A stretch of 64,000 nucleotides of DNA, taken from contig NZ_JAKRWF010000001.1 of the NCBI RefSeq assembly GCF_022352215.1, positions 496,001 through 560,000 on the forward strand, given 5' to 3'. Shown piece after piece: positions 17,679 through 25,408 of the stretch (the first letter of the stretch is position 1; every line of letters starts with the position of its first letter). Both the position numbers and the translations under genes were made by a program. A model generated the notes under the pieces. That model was not told the DNA's origin, made no database searches, and saw nothing but the letters and a program-made list of their open reading frames with translations. The DNA comes from Flavihumibacter cheonanensis. GTDB lineage: Bacteria > Bacteroidota > Bacteroidia > Chitinophagales > Chitinophagaceae.

Positions 17679-17711
17679 GCCCCTTATCTCTCGGGATAAG
17701 GGGCTTTTTTT
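17679..17711 (+). terminator. Intrinsic terminator of the lipoprotein gene
   Basis: A perfect 10-bp stem (GCCCCTTATC / GATAAGGGGC) with a six-base loop is followed by seven T. It terminates plus-strand transcription and just touches the 3' end of the convergent CCG-domain gene. Confidence 0.9.
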
Positions 17712-18486
17712 ATAAACTCGATGCAATTAATTCGGCTATATCCAAAACCTGCACACTGTCTTCCTTCTCTTTATTTTTAATACCATCTGTCATCATGGTA
17801 TTGCAAAAGGGACATGCTGAAGCTACCACCGCAGCACCGGTTTCTATGGCTTCTGCGGTTCGTTCCCAGTTTACCCGGGTTGTTCCTTTTTCTTCTTCCT
17901 TAAACATCTGCGCACCACCGGCACCACAGCAAAGTCCATTACTTCGGCATCGTTTCATCTCCACCAGTTCTGCATCCAGAGCTTCCAATACTTTACGTGG
18001 TGCTTCATAAATATTATTGGCTCTTCCCAGGTAACAACTATCGTGGAAAGTGATTTTTTTTCCTTTATAACCGCCACCATCCTTTACCCGCACTTTTCCG
18101 GTATCAATCAGTTCCTGTAGATAGGTGGCATGGTGTACGACTTCATAGTTTCCGCCCAGCTCGGGATATTCATTTTTAAGTGTGTTAAAGCAATGAGGGC
18201 AGGTGGTTACAATTTTCTTAATGGCATATCCATTCAGGATCTGTATATTCTGGTAAGCCATCATTTGAAACATGAATTCATTTCCTGCTCTGCGGACAGG
18301 GTCACCGGTACACATTTCTTCCTTTCCTAATATGGCAAAACGAACACCAACCGTGTTTAATATGTGAACAAAAGCTTTAGTGATTTTTTGAGCTCGCTGA
18401 TCAAAACTTCCTGCACAGCCTACCCAGAATAAGATTTCTGGTTGTTCGCCGCTTGCCATCAATTCTGCCATTGTTGGTACCTGCAT
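17710..18486 (-). CDS. CCG-domain (heterodisulfide reductase-like) iron-sulfur protein
   Basis: A protein of 258 residues from the ATG at 18486 (MQVPTMAELMASGEQPEILF); another ATG lies nine bases upstream. It has two cysteine-rich CCG domains: the first with CAGSF, CTGDP and TCPHCFNTL, and the second with HDSCYLGR, CCGAGG and CPFCN. These domains bind an unusual [4Fe-4S] cluster in HdrB, GlpC, LldE and related redox enzymes. In Bacteroidota a close homolog usually follows a separate 4Fe-4S ferredoxin/electron-transfer gene; no such partner is adjacent here. Cytoplasmic, probably a subunit of a quinone- or lactate-linked oxidoreductase; the partner is unknown. Confidence 0.9.
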   Translation of the reverse strand: MQVPTMAELMASGEQPEILFWVGCAGSFDQRAQKITKAFVHILNTVGVRFAILGKEEMCTGDPVRRAGNEFMFQMMAYQNIQILNGYAIKKIVTTCPHCFNTLKNEYPELGGNYEVVHHATYLQELIDTGKVRVKDGGGYKGKKITFHDSCYLGRANNIYEAPRKVLEALDAELVEMKRCRSNGLCCGAGGAQMFKEEEKGTTRVNWERTAEAIETGAAVVASACPFCNTMMTDGIKNKEKEDSVQVLDIAELIASSL

Positions 18487-18583
18487 AGTAAACACAATTT
18501 TATGTAAATCTAGAGGAATTGAATGAAATCTCCCTGCAACTGTAGAGCAGAATTTAGGTAAATTGCCGTAAACTGTTCAATGA

Positions 18584-19279
18584 ATGGGTGCAACGGATCA
18601 GCTGCTGCTAATACGTAATTACAACCTTTGGTCTGATTTGTCAGATGAGGAGTATGAGGAGTTAAATCTTATTCATCATTTTAAGGAAGCAAAACGAAAC
18701 GAATACCTCTATTTTGAATCTCATCTCCACAACAAAATTTATTTTTTGAAAGATGGTTTTATAAGAATTGGGTATATAGATGAACATGGTAGGGAGGTTG
18801 TAAAAGAAATCATACGAAAAGGTGAGGTGTTTGGACAAATTACCCTGGAACCTCACAATCTTAACGGCGAGTTTGCCCAGGCCTATAAGGGGGATGTTAG
18901 TTTATGTGCTTTTAATATTGATGACTTTGAAAAGTTACTGAACCGCAAACCTCGTATTGCATTGCGCTATAGCAAACTAGTAGGTCAACAAATGAGACGG
19001 GTGGAAAGCAGATTGATCAGTCTGCTCCATAAAGATGTAAAAACAAGGCTTGCCGGTTTTTTTCTGCTGATACTGGAAAAAGAAAATCTTCAGGGGAATA
19101 CAGCCAGCATCTCCAATTTTTTGCGACATGAAGATATTGCCCAGTTAATAGGGGCCTCCCGCCAAACCGTAAGTATGACCATCTCAGAACTCGAAACAGC
19201 CGGACTACTCACATTTTCACGCAGCCTTATTATTCTTAGGGATGTTAATGCCCTGCAAAAGCTGGCATCTGTCGGCTAG
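18584..19279 (+). CDS. Crp/Fnr family transcriptional regulator
   Basis: A protein of 231 residues. Residues about 20-130 form a cyclic-nucleotide-binding-like beta roll (YLYFESHLHNKIYFLKDGFIRIGYI), followed by the long dimer helix. A winged helix-turn-helix follows near 170-225 (RHEDIAQLIGASRQTVSMTISELETAGLL), the Crp/Fnr DNA-recognition pattern. No cysteine cluster for an Fnr-type iron-sulfur centre is visible in the N-terminus. It lies immediately upstream and on the same strand as the YHS-DoxX-DM13-barrel-YceI operon, 50 bases away, and a candidate operator sits in that gap. It probably controls that operon; the signal is unknown. Confidence 0.92.
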   Translation: MGATDQLLLIRNYNLWSDLSDEEYEELNLIHHFKEAKRNEYLYFESHLHNKIYFLKDGFIRIGYIDEHGREVVKEIIRKGEVFGQITLEPHNLNGEFAQAYKGDVSLCAFNIDDFEKLLNRKPRIALRYSKLVGQQMRRVESRLISLLHKDVKTRLAGFFLLILEKENLQGNTASISNFLRHEDIAQLIGASRQTVSMTISELETAGLLTFSRSLIILRDVNALQKLASVG

Positions 19280-19310
19280 CTGACATGGAATCGATCCTAA
19301 GCTTGCTAGT

Positions 19311-19326
19311 TTTAGTATAAACTAAA
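19311..19326. promoter_or_regulatory. Inverted repeat TTTAGT-N4-ACTAAA, candidate Crp/Fnr operator
   Basis: A perfect 6-bp inverted repeat with a four-base spacer (ATAA) ends three bases before the YHS ATG and 31 bases after the regulator stop. The geometry is like Fnr-class sites (TTGAT-N4-ATCAA). Its position over the start site would fit repression. Assignment rests on geometry and location only. Confidence 0.45.
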
Positions 19327-19329
19327 GCT

Positions 19330-19782
19330 ATGAAGTCAATTATTGTTATGATACTGGTTCTCATATTCAACCAGTTTGCGAGTGCCCAGTCTGAAAATAT
19401 TCATTGGAACCTGGAAAAAGGAATCGCCTTGCAAGGGTACGATGCAGTCGCCTATCATACGCAAAAAAAAGCCGTCCGGGGCAAACAAACCTTTTCCTTG
19501 TCGCATGGCGGTGCTCTATGGTATTTTGAAAGTTCAGCTAACCGCGAGCTCTTTCGTAAATCGCCGGCAAGCTATGAACCGGCTTATGGTGGCTGGTGTG
19601 CCTTTGCAATGGGCGATTATGGAAAAAAAGTGGAAGTTGACCCCGAAACCTTTAAACTAATTGATGGCAAACTCTACCTGTTTTACAATAAATATTTCAA
19701 TAATACCCTGACCAGCTGGAATAAAAATGAAGCTGCTTTAAAAAGACAGGGAGATAATAACTGGGCAAAGCTCATTCAATAA
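19330..19782 (+). CDS. Exported YHS-domain protein
   Basis: A protein of 150 residues with a cleavable signal peptide (MKSIIVMILVLIFNQFASAQ). The YHS-like domain covers about 25-125: GIALQGYDAVAYH, then FSLSHGGALWYFES, the cysteine in YGGWCAFAMGDYG, and VDPETFKLIDGKLYLFYNK. YHS domains are small beta folds named for a Tyr-His-Ser motif, often found with metal or redox proteins; periplasmic members are functionally unclear. First gene of a tight operon with DoxX, DM13, a barrel protein and YceI, just after a Crp/Fnr regulator. The single conserved cysteine is a candidate metal or thiol site. Confidence 0.9.
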   Translation: MKSIIVMILVLIFNQFASAQSENIHWNLEKGIALQGYDAVAYHTQKKAVRGKQTFSLSHGGALWYFESSANRELFRKSPASYEPAYGGWCAFAMGDYGKKVEVDPETFKLIDGKLYLFYNKYFNNTLTSWNKNEAALKRQGDNNWAKLIQ

Positions 19783-19799
19783 TTTAAATGCATTGTGGT

Positions 19800-20189
19800 A
19801 TGAAAAACTGGATACAATGGAGCTGCCGAATTATTGCAGCCCTTCTACTATTACAAACGCTTTTCTTCAAATTTACTGCAGATCCTGAATCCGTTTTATT
19901 GTTTACAACACTCGGAATCGAACCCTGGGGGCGTATTCTAACCGGTATATTGGAACTGATAACCTCGATACTCTTACTCTGGCCAGCCTATACACGTTAT
20001 GGTGCCCTTCTGGGAGCAGGTACAATGGCAGGAGCCATTTTTTCCCATCTCACAATCCTGGGAATTGCATTTAACGGAGATGTCCTGCTTTTCGTTTATG
20101 CATGCCTGGTATTTGGTTGTTGTTTTGTTTTACTATGGTTGGAAAGAGAGAAATTTTATTCTTTACTACTAAAAATAAAAAAGTCATGA
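19800..20189 (+). CDS. DoxX-family membrane protein
   Basis: A four-helix membrane protein of about 129 residues. I prefer the ATG at 19800 (MKNWIQWSCRI); an in-frame ATG 12 bases upstream (MHCG) is possible. Hydrophobic segments are near 8-28, 45-65, 70-90 and 97-118. The N-terminal R-I-I-A-A-L-L-L-Q-T-L-F-F-K pattern is typical of the DoxX/MauE group. Relatives occur with quinone- or thiosulfate-linked oxidoreductases and in oxidant defence. Its stop overlaps the next start as ATGA at 20186, so DM13 is translationally coupled. Inner membrane. Confidence 0.86.
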   Translation: MKNWIQWSCRIIAALLLLQTLFFKFTADPESVLLFTTLGIEPWGRILTGILELITSILLLWPAYTRYGALLGAGTMAGAIFSHLTILGIAFNGDVLLFVYACLVFGCCFVLLWLEREKFYSLLLKIKKS

Positions 20190-20602
20190 AATCAGCACTG
20201 CTTTGTGTATTGTATACTTTTTTGTTCATTTCCTGTTCAAAGGAAAAAGAAACTGCTTCTGATACATTAAATGATATCATCCCGGCAAATAGCATTGAGT
20301 TATATGGCGGCGACTTTGTTAGTGCAGCACATCCCACCAGTGGAAAAGCCAGATTAGTGTCGTCACAGGGGAAATGGTATATGATTTTAGAGAATTTTTC
20401 AACAGATCCCGGACCCGACTTGAAACTTTACCTGGCGAATAATCAGGCTGCCGCTAAGTTTGTGAATCTGGGAAATCTAAAATCTTCTAAAGGTCAGCAG
20501 GTTTATGCTATATCAGGTATGCCTGATCCAAATGAATATCCCTATGTGCTGATTTGGTGTCAGCAGTTTTCCGTTCTGTTTGGAGTCGCGAGGCTTTCTT
20601 AA
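20186..20602 (+). CDS. DM13-domain lipoprotein
   Basis: A protein of 138 residues starting at the ATG at 20186, which overlaps the DoxX stop by four bases. The signal ends in a lipobox (FISC) and C15 should be lipidated. The DM13 domain covers about 35-137: YGGDFVSAAHPTSGKARLV, then FSTDPGPDLKLYL, and PYVLIWCQQFSVLFGVARL, with the conserved cysteine near the end. DM13 domains have been proposed to be electron-transfer modules because of that cysteine and their domain partners. The neighbours (YHS, DoxX, YceI) fit a periplasmic redox or stress role. Biochemical activity unproven. Confidence 0.88.
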   Translation: MKSALLCVLYTFLFISCSKEKETASDTLNDIIPANSIELYGGDFVSAAHPTSGKARLVSSQGKWYMILENFSTDPGPDLKLYLANNQAAAKFVNLGNLKSSKGQQVYAISGMPDPNEYPYVLIWCQQFSVLFGVARLS

Positions 20603-20631
20603 TTAATTATATCAATTTTTAAACCTCAAGT

Positions 20632-21342
20632 ATGAAACATCTTCTCACCATTTTATTGGTTTTTATGATAGGCACGGTTCAGGCTCAGAACCGACTCAGA
20701 CCTTCTGTTGATCTTTCTATAGCTGCGGGAAGTTCACAGGCAACCTTTAGTATTGCTGGGTGGCATCAATGGCAGCTGGGTAAAAAACAGCGACTTTCCA
20801 TAGGAATTGGACCCAGAATAACGTCCTACGTTGGAAATAAAAAAGATTTCTGGACGGCACCGGCAAGTATTGCACGTGGTAGTTCTGCACCATTCCTTGT
20901 TGTATTCTCATCCCAGGAGACACAAAATTGGGACACCCTGAATGTGCAGCGTCCCCTTGTTTTTTCAATGAATGCAGCCGTTCAGGTTGCACACCAGATC
21001 GGCAAACGGTTTCGGGCTGGTATTAATATCGACCTGGTCGGTTTTTCTGTTGGGAGAACTTCAGGTGCAGTATTTACGTCGGATGGAAGTCAAGAGACAA
21101 CGGAAGCAAAGCCCGTACCATTTAACCTCCTGCTAACAGGAGACCTTGACCAGGGTTCTCTTAACTCAGAATTCTTCGTACAATACAGGTTGAACGAAAA
21201 ATGGAGACTTCGAGCTGTTTACCAGTTTTATTTTGTTGAGTATAAAACCAATACCAGCATCCAGCAACTACCCGAACCCAATGACCGGTTCAGGAACAAA
21301 GCGAATCTTCTGGGTATCGGACTCAGTTATTCCTTAAATTAG
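20632..21342 (+). CDS. Predicted small outer-membrane beta-barrel protein
   Basis: A protein of 236 residues with a signal peptide (MKHLLTILLVFMIGTVQA). The mature part alternates polar and hydrophobic residues and has repeated amphipathic strands (WHQWQLGKKQRLSIGIGPRI, FRAGINIDLVGFSVGR, FFVQYRLNEKWRLRAVYQFYF) ending in a short strand close to the C-terminus (LLGIGLSYSLN), which suggests a barrel of about ten strands. No named family recognised. It lies 29 bases after the DM13 gene and five before YceI, so it is inside the same operon and may be its outer-membrane component. Confidence 0.8.
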   Translation: MKHLLTILLVFMIGTVQAQNRLRPSVDLSIAAGSSQATFSIAGWHQWQLGKKQRLSIGIGPRITSYVGNKKDFWTAPASIARGSSAPFLVVFSSQETQNWDTLNVQRPLVFSMNAAVQVAHQIGKRFRAGINIDLVGFSVGRTSGAVFTSDGSQETTEAKPVPFNLLLTGDLDQGSLNSEFFVQYRLNEKWRLRAVYQFYFVEYKTNTSIQQLPEPNDRFRNKANLLGIGLSYSLN

Positions 21343-21347
21343 TGCAT

Positions 21348-21887
21348 ATGGTAAGGACTCTGTTTGTTTTTTTGATACTGGTACCGTATTTCCTGGTGGC
21401 GCAGCAGGTACTACATCCTGTTGATGCCCCCGGTGCTGTCAGTTTTGTCATAAATAACTTTGGGTCGGGGGTAGATGGCAGTTTTAAAGGGCTTAAAGGC
21501 GAAATCAGGTTTGATCCCACCAAACTCAGCGAATCGACTATGAATGTTACGGTTGACCCTGCTACCATTGAAACAGGTATCAATATGCGAAACCGCCACC
21601 TCCGGGGTGAAAAGTATTTTTTTGTAGACAAATTCCCGACTATTTCCATTTTGGGCACCCAGGTTAAATCTACCGGTAAACCGGAAACGTATACTATGAC
21701 AGCCAGGGTAACAATTAAAGGAGTCAGCAAAACAATTCCTTTGACCTTTACTGCCAAACCCCAAAAAAATGGCTTCTTTTTTGAAGGAATTTTTACCCTA
21801 AACCGAAGGGATTTTAACGTTGGTTCCGGTAGCCTTACCCTTTCAGATGAGGTGACTGTTCGGCTAAAGGTACTGGCCCAACAATAA
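21348..21887 (+). CDS. YceI-family lipid-binding protein
   Basis: A protein of 179 residues from the ATG at 21348; an in-frame GTG six bases earlier overlaps the previous stop and is less likely. Signal peptide to about residue 19 (VRTLFVFLILVPYFLVAQ). YceI lipocalin-like fold: VSFVINNFGSGVDGSFKGLKGEIRFDP, then NMRNRHLRGEKYFFVDKFPTISI and FTLNRRDFNVGSGSLTLSDEVTV. YceI proteins bind polyisoprenoids such as quinones in the periplasm. It is the last gene of the YHS-DoxX-DM13-barrel operon, and a quinone-binding end fits an electron-transfer or lipid-stress theme. Confidence 0.92.
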   Translation: MVRTLFVFLILVPYFLVAQQVLHPVDAPGAVSFVINNFGSGVDGSFKGLKGEIRFDPTKLSESTMNVTVDPATIETGINMRNRHLRGEKYFFVDKFPTISILGTQVKSTGKPETYTMTARVTIKGVSKTIPLTFTAKPQKNGFFFEGIFTLNRRDFNVGSGSLTLSDEVTVRLKVLAQQ

Positions 21888-21948
21888 TTCATTCGAAAAA
21901 TTATGGAAATAATAAAAAGACTAAATTCGAAACCAAGATTTTAAATTC

Positions 21949-22449
21949 ATGCATTTACAGTTAGCTGTTCAGAATGCATTTGGTCAGATGACAGATGTTA
22001 TGGATCAACTGACCGATGCCCAATACACCCAACCCTGTGTAAACTTATCAGGTGCTACAATTGGTCAGCATACCCGCCATATTATTGAAATGTACCAATG
22101 TTTACTGGTCGGACTGCAGGACAGTGTAGTAAATTATGAGGCCCGGCAACGGGATATCCGGATCGAATCGGATAAGGAATTTGCAGCCCAATTACTCGCA
22201 ACGATAGAAAAAGCGGTTGATCAGCCCAACCGTTCCCTTTCTCTCTGTGCCGGGTTTGATACCGATACCCGGGAACAGGTTCAACTCGATACCAATTTTT
22301 ACCGGGAAATTGCATATAACCTTGAACATACCATTCATCATATGGCGCTTATTAAGGTTGGACTACTGGAGATTTCAGGAATTGCTATTCCCGAAGGCTT
22401 TGGCGTTGCATCTTCCACCATCAAGTACAGACGTTCATGTGTACAGTGA
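21949..22449 (+). CDS. DinB-family protein
   Basis: A four-helix-bundle protein of 166 residues of the DinB/YfiT type. Metal-ligand histidines appear in IGQHTRHIIEMYQ (about 44-48) and in EHTIHHMALIKVGL (about 125-130), the usual three-histidine arrangement. Many members are thiol transferases using bacillithiol or mycothiol; bshC in this window shows that bacillithiol is made here. The gene overlaps the next (NRDE) by 13 bases, so it heads a coupled four-gene operon. A TAnnTTCG-like box lies at 21922-21929. Substrate unknown. Confidence 0.87.
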   Translation: MHLQLAVQNAFGQMTDVMDQLTDAQYTQPCVNLSGATIGQHTRHIIEMYQCLLVGLQDSVVNYEARQRDIRIESDKEFAAQLLATIEKAVDQPNRSLSLCAGFDTDTREQVQLDTNFYREIAYNLEHTIHHMALIKVGLLEISGIAIPEGFGVASSTIKYRRSCVQ

Positions 22450-23168
22450 GCTTCATTCCCGTGCCCGGAGGCGCCCTGATCTGTTCCAATAGGGATGAAA
22501 AAATACAAAGAGCCCGTGCCATTCCTCCCAAATGGTACCAGGTAAACGGTAGTTCACTCTTATTTCCAAAGGATCCAGATGCACAAGGTTCCTGGATTGC
22601 CATGAAACCAAATGGCCAGATGGCTGTTTTGCTAAATGGAGGTTGGGTCAAACACGAACCGGCTTATCCCTACAGAAAAAGCCGGGGACTGGTTTTCCTC
22701 GAAATCTGTTCAGCCGATCAGTTGCTGGATGGTTTTGAAGCTGTTCAACTTGACAAAATCGAGCCATTTACGGTGATCATTTTTCAGGATGGAATTCTCC
22801 ATGAAAATCGTTGGGATGGTGTTCAGAAGTATAGCCGGCAATTACCTGCTTCCGATCCGCATATCTGGTCCTCTGTTACTTTGTACGACCCTTCTACTAT
22901 TGAAAAAAGGAAATCCTGGTTCACCAATTGGCTTAGCGAAAATCCTGAACCCAACGCCAGTTCTATTCAGCGTTTTCACGAATTCGGCGGTGATGGAGAC
23001 CAGGAAAACGACCTGCTCATGAACCGACGCAATGAAATGCTAACGGTTAGTATTACCTGCATGGAATGGAACCGGGATACAGCCTGTATGTATTATACTG
23101 ACCTGCAAAGTCGGGAACAATTTGAATGCCGCTTGGATGCTTTTTCACTTTCTGAAATCTCTTCATGA
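22437..23168 (+). CDS. NRDE/TANGO2-family protein, predicted Ntn-hydrolase fold
   Basis: A protein of 243 residues beginning MCTVSFIPVPGGALICSNRDE; the NRDE tetrad gives the family its name (PF05742). After Met removal the N-terminal residue is Cys2, matching an Ntn-hydrolase nucleophile, and the family has been placed near such amidohydrolases. It is cytoplasmic with no signal peptide. Its start lies inside the DinB gene and its stop overlaps the ATP-grasp start as ATGA at 23165, so the three are coupled. Eukaryotic TANGO2 is linked to metabolism and haem handling, but bacterial roles are unknown. Confidence 0.9.
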   Translation: MCTVSFIPVPGGALICSNRDEKIQRARAIPPKWYQVNGSSLLFPKDPDAQGSWIAMKPNGQMAVLLNGGWVKHEPAYPYRKSRGLVFLEICSADQLLDGFEAVQLDKIEPFTVIIFQDGILHENRWDGVQKYSRQLPASDPHIWSSVTLYDPSTIEKRKSWFTNWLSENPEPNASSIQRFHEFGGDGDQENDLLMNRRNEMLTVSITCMEWNRDTACMYYTDLQSREQFECRLDAFSLSEISS

Positions 23169-24229
23169 ATTTACTGCAAAAGGTACTCCACCGACCCTTT
23201 TTTATACGGCTGTTTAATTGGGAATATTGGTCATTTGGAACAGTTTACACACCAGTTATACCTATCTGGTTCTGGTACTGTCTCCGTGCCCGATCATTCT
23301 TCTTCTTCTCTGCTTCCAATCCATCCATTGAAAATGGGGGATTCCTGATGGAATCGAAAAAGAAAATCTATGATCTGATCCCGGAAGCCTACTACCCAAA
23401 GACAATTTATGTTGAACTACCTGCTGATCCCCAAAATGTGGTGAACAAGGTCAAAAACAAAGGACTACTGTTTCCTCTTATAGCCAAACCGGATATTGGT
23501 GCCCGTGGAATGGGAGTGCGGAAATTAAATCAACCAGCAGATTTAGAACAATATTGTCTTGAATCACCCCTGGCTTTCCTGGTACAGGAATATGCCGATC
23601 TGCCTCTGGAAGCCGGTATCTTTTATTGCCGGCTGCCTGGTGAAAAGAAGGGGCGTATCACCGGTATTGTCACCAAAGAGTTTTTAACCGTTCATGGCGA
23701 TGGACAACACACCATCCGGGAACTCTGCCAGCAGGACAAACGTTTTATTCTGCAACTCGCTGCACTTGAAAAAATGCACGGAGAAATGTTGAACGAAGTA
23801 TTGCCGAAAGGAATTGCAAAAGAACTGGTTCCCTATGGGAATCATGCCAGGGGGGCCAAATTCATTGATGATTCACACCGGGCCACAGCTGCTTTAGAAA
23901 TGCAAATAGATAAGATTCTGCAGCAGGTACCCGGTTTTTATTATGGGCGAATGGATATACGGTTTCGTTCATGGGAAGAACTGGAGCAAGGCCTTCATTT
24001 TTCCATCATTGAATTAAATGGTGCCGGATCGGAACCCACGCATATGTACGATCCCAGGCATTCCATATTTTTTGCCTGGAAGGAGATCATCCGTCACTGG
24101 GACTGGTGTTATCGCATCAGTAAAATCAATCACCGGAAAGGAATACCCTTCATGAGTTTCCGGGATGGGCGAAAAATGTTTCGGGAGAATGCCCAATTTG
24201 AAAAGACGATTGCGCAACTTTATATCTAG
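23165..24229 (+). CDS. ATP-grasp ligase, D-Ala-D-Ala-ligase-like
   Basis: A protein of 354 residues. The first 55 residues are aromatic and hydrophobic (YWSFGTVYTPVIPIWFWY) and may attach it to the membrane. The ATP-grasp core follows: PLIAKPDIGARGMGVRKL (ATP-binding lysine and flexible loop), FLVQEYADLPLEAGIFY, and the Mg-binding IIELNGAGSEPTHMYD near the C-terminus. Such enzymes join a carboxylate to an amine through an acyl phosphate. It overlaps the NRDE gene by four bases and lies 11 bases before a LysE-type exporter, suggesting a product that is made and then exported. Substrates unknown. Confidence 0.87.
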   Translation: MNLLQKVLHRPFFIRLFNWEYWSFGTVYTPVIPIWFWYCLRARSFFFFSASNPSIENGGFLMESKKKIYDLIPEAYYPKTIYVELPADPQNVVNKVKNKGLLFPLIAKPDIGARGMGVRKLNQPADLEQYCLESPLAFLVQEYADLPLEAGIFYCRLPGEKKGRITGIVTKEFLTVHGDGQHTIRELCQQDKRFILQLAALEKMHGEMLNEVLPKGIAKELVPYGNHARGAKFIDDSHRATAALEMQIDKILQQVPGFYYGRMDIRFRSWEELEQGLHFSIIELNGAGSEPTHMYDPRHSIFFAWKEIIRHWDWCYRISKINHRKGIPFMSFRDGRKMFRENAQFEKTIAQLYI

Positions 24230-24240
24230 CCGATTTTTTC

Positions 24241-25032
24241 ATGAGTGCATTAATACTACTCTTTGGTGCCGGACTGCTGATCAGTTTTCTCGGAAGTCTT
24301 CCGCTGGGAACACTGAATATAACCGCCATGCAGATTGCAATCCAGGAGAGCACGCGTCGTGCCTTTTCCTATGCGTTTGGGGTTGCAATAGTTGAACTGA
24401 TGTATGTTCGGCTTTCACTAAAAGGAATCGACTGGATTCTTGCCAACCAAAGGATTTTTTATTATATGGAATGGGCAACAGTGGCGCTGTTCTTACTTCT
24501 TGGCTTAAGCAGTCTGGTTGCCGCCAGGAAAAAAACAGGAACCGCAAAACCCATCCAGCTCAACAACAGGATGCACCGGTTCTGGCTGGGTGTTTCCATG
24601 AGTGCAATCAACCCGGTTCAGATTCCTTTCTGGTTCTTATGGAGCAGTTATTTGTTCAGTACAAAACTCTTGCAGTCTGATTCGCTGCATTTCAACGTGT
24701 ATACCATTGGGATTGCAGTGGGAACGGTAGGCGGCCTGCTGCTTTTTATTTTCGGGGGCAGGTGGCTTGTGAACAGAATCAATGCTTCCCAGCGAATCAT
24801 CAATTTACTGGTAGCTGCCATTTTTCTGCTATCGGCAATTATTCAGTTGTTCCGGGTACTGAATAAGCCGATGCAGGAGCGGCTTCAACCAACTGCTTTC
24901 TCAGAACCAGCCCGGTTGGACTCGATTGCCGGAATACCAGTTGTTCTTCCCCCATTTTCGTATATCCATGCCTGTAATAAAACTCCTGTGCTCTGGTATT
25001 GGGAATATAAACGTGAAGCCAGATATGTCTGA
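24241..25032 (+). CDS. LysE/RhtB-family amino-acid exporter with unusual C-terminal tail
   Basis: A membrane protein of 263 residues. The LysE fold (about 1-210) shows six hydrophobic segments, with the family pattern GSLPLGTLNITAMQIAIQESTRRAF near the N-terminus. The expected family end is near ALNK-like sequence at about residue 210 (FRVLNKPMQ). After it the frame stays open for about 50 more residues that are antisense to the conserved C-terminal half of the GNAT gene on the other strand. The tail contains no membrane segment and may be a read-through artefact of a lost stop. It ends the DinB-NRDE-ATP-grasp-LysE operon and should export an amino acid or a dipeptide-like product. Confidence 0.84.
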   Translation: MSALILLFGAGLLISFLGSLPLGTLNITAMQIAIQESTRRAFSYAFGVAIVELMYVRLSLKGIDWILANQRIFYYMEWATVALFLLLGLSSLVAARKKTGTAKPIQLNNRMHRFWLGVSMSAINPVQIPFWFLWSSYLFSTKLLQSDSLHFNVYTIGIAVGTVGGLLLFIFGGRWLVNRINASQRIINLLVAAIFLLSAIIQLFRVLNKPMQERLQPTAFSEPARLDSIAGIPVVLPPFSYIHACNKTPVLWYWEYKREARYV

Positions 25033-25405
25033 AGCCGCGCTTACTACTTTCTTCCTCAGCCATTTTAAGCATGGCTGAACCCCAACCCCCTGAACGATGA
25101 GCTCCATCGAGGTAAAATCGTGCCAGTTCAATTCCTGTCAAATCTGGTTTTGAAAGCGCCAGCGTCGGACTACCCATACGCAGGCATCCAACAACTTTAC
25201 CCTGATGAACCAATACCAGGTAAAACCGATCCGATTTTTCAAGATCTGCTTCTATGGCTGCTGCTGAATAGTGCAGCTCACAAAACAATGCCAGGTCTTC
25301 AGGCACAAAACCGTTCTCATGTACCCTGGCGAAACCGGCACTGCATAAAGCAGCAATGGCCCCTGCATCAGGGGCCATTGCGTATCGAATTTCATATTGA
25401 TTCAT
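24839..25405 (-). CDS. GNAT-family N-acetyltransferase
   Basis: A protein of 188 residues. The GNAT fold is clear: FYLVLVHQGKVVGCLRMG (beta strands), ELARFYLDGAHRSGGWGSAM (acetyl-CoA pyrophosphate loop), and YIPNTRAQEFYYRHGYTKMGEE (the final conserved helix and strand). The last 16 residues lie beyond the fold. The gene overlaps the LysE exporter gene tail to tail by 194 bases. Its start is three bases after the stop of the outer-membrane barrel gene upstream, so it may be cotranscribed with that gene. Substrate unknown. Confidence 0.88.
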   Translation of the reverse strand: MNQYEIRYAMAPDAGAIAALCSAGFARVHENGFVPEDLALFCELHYSAAAIEADLEKSDRFYLVLVHQGKVVGCLRMGSPTLALSKPDLTGIELARFYLDGAHRSGGWGSAMLKMAEEESSKRGFRHIWLHVYIPNTRAQEFYYRHGYTKMGEEQLVFRQSSPTGLVLRKQLVEAAPASAYSVPGTTE

Positions 25406-25408
25406 ACA

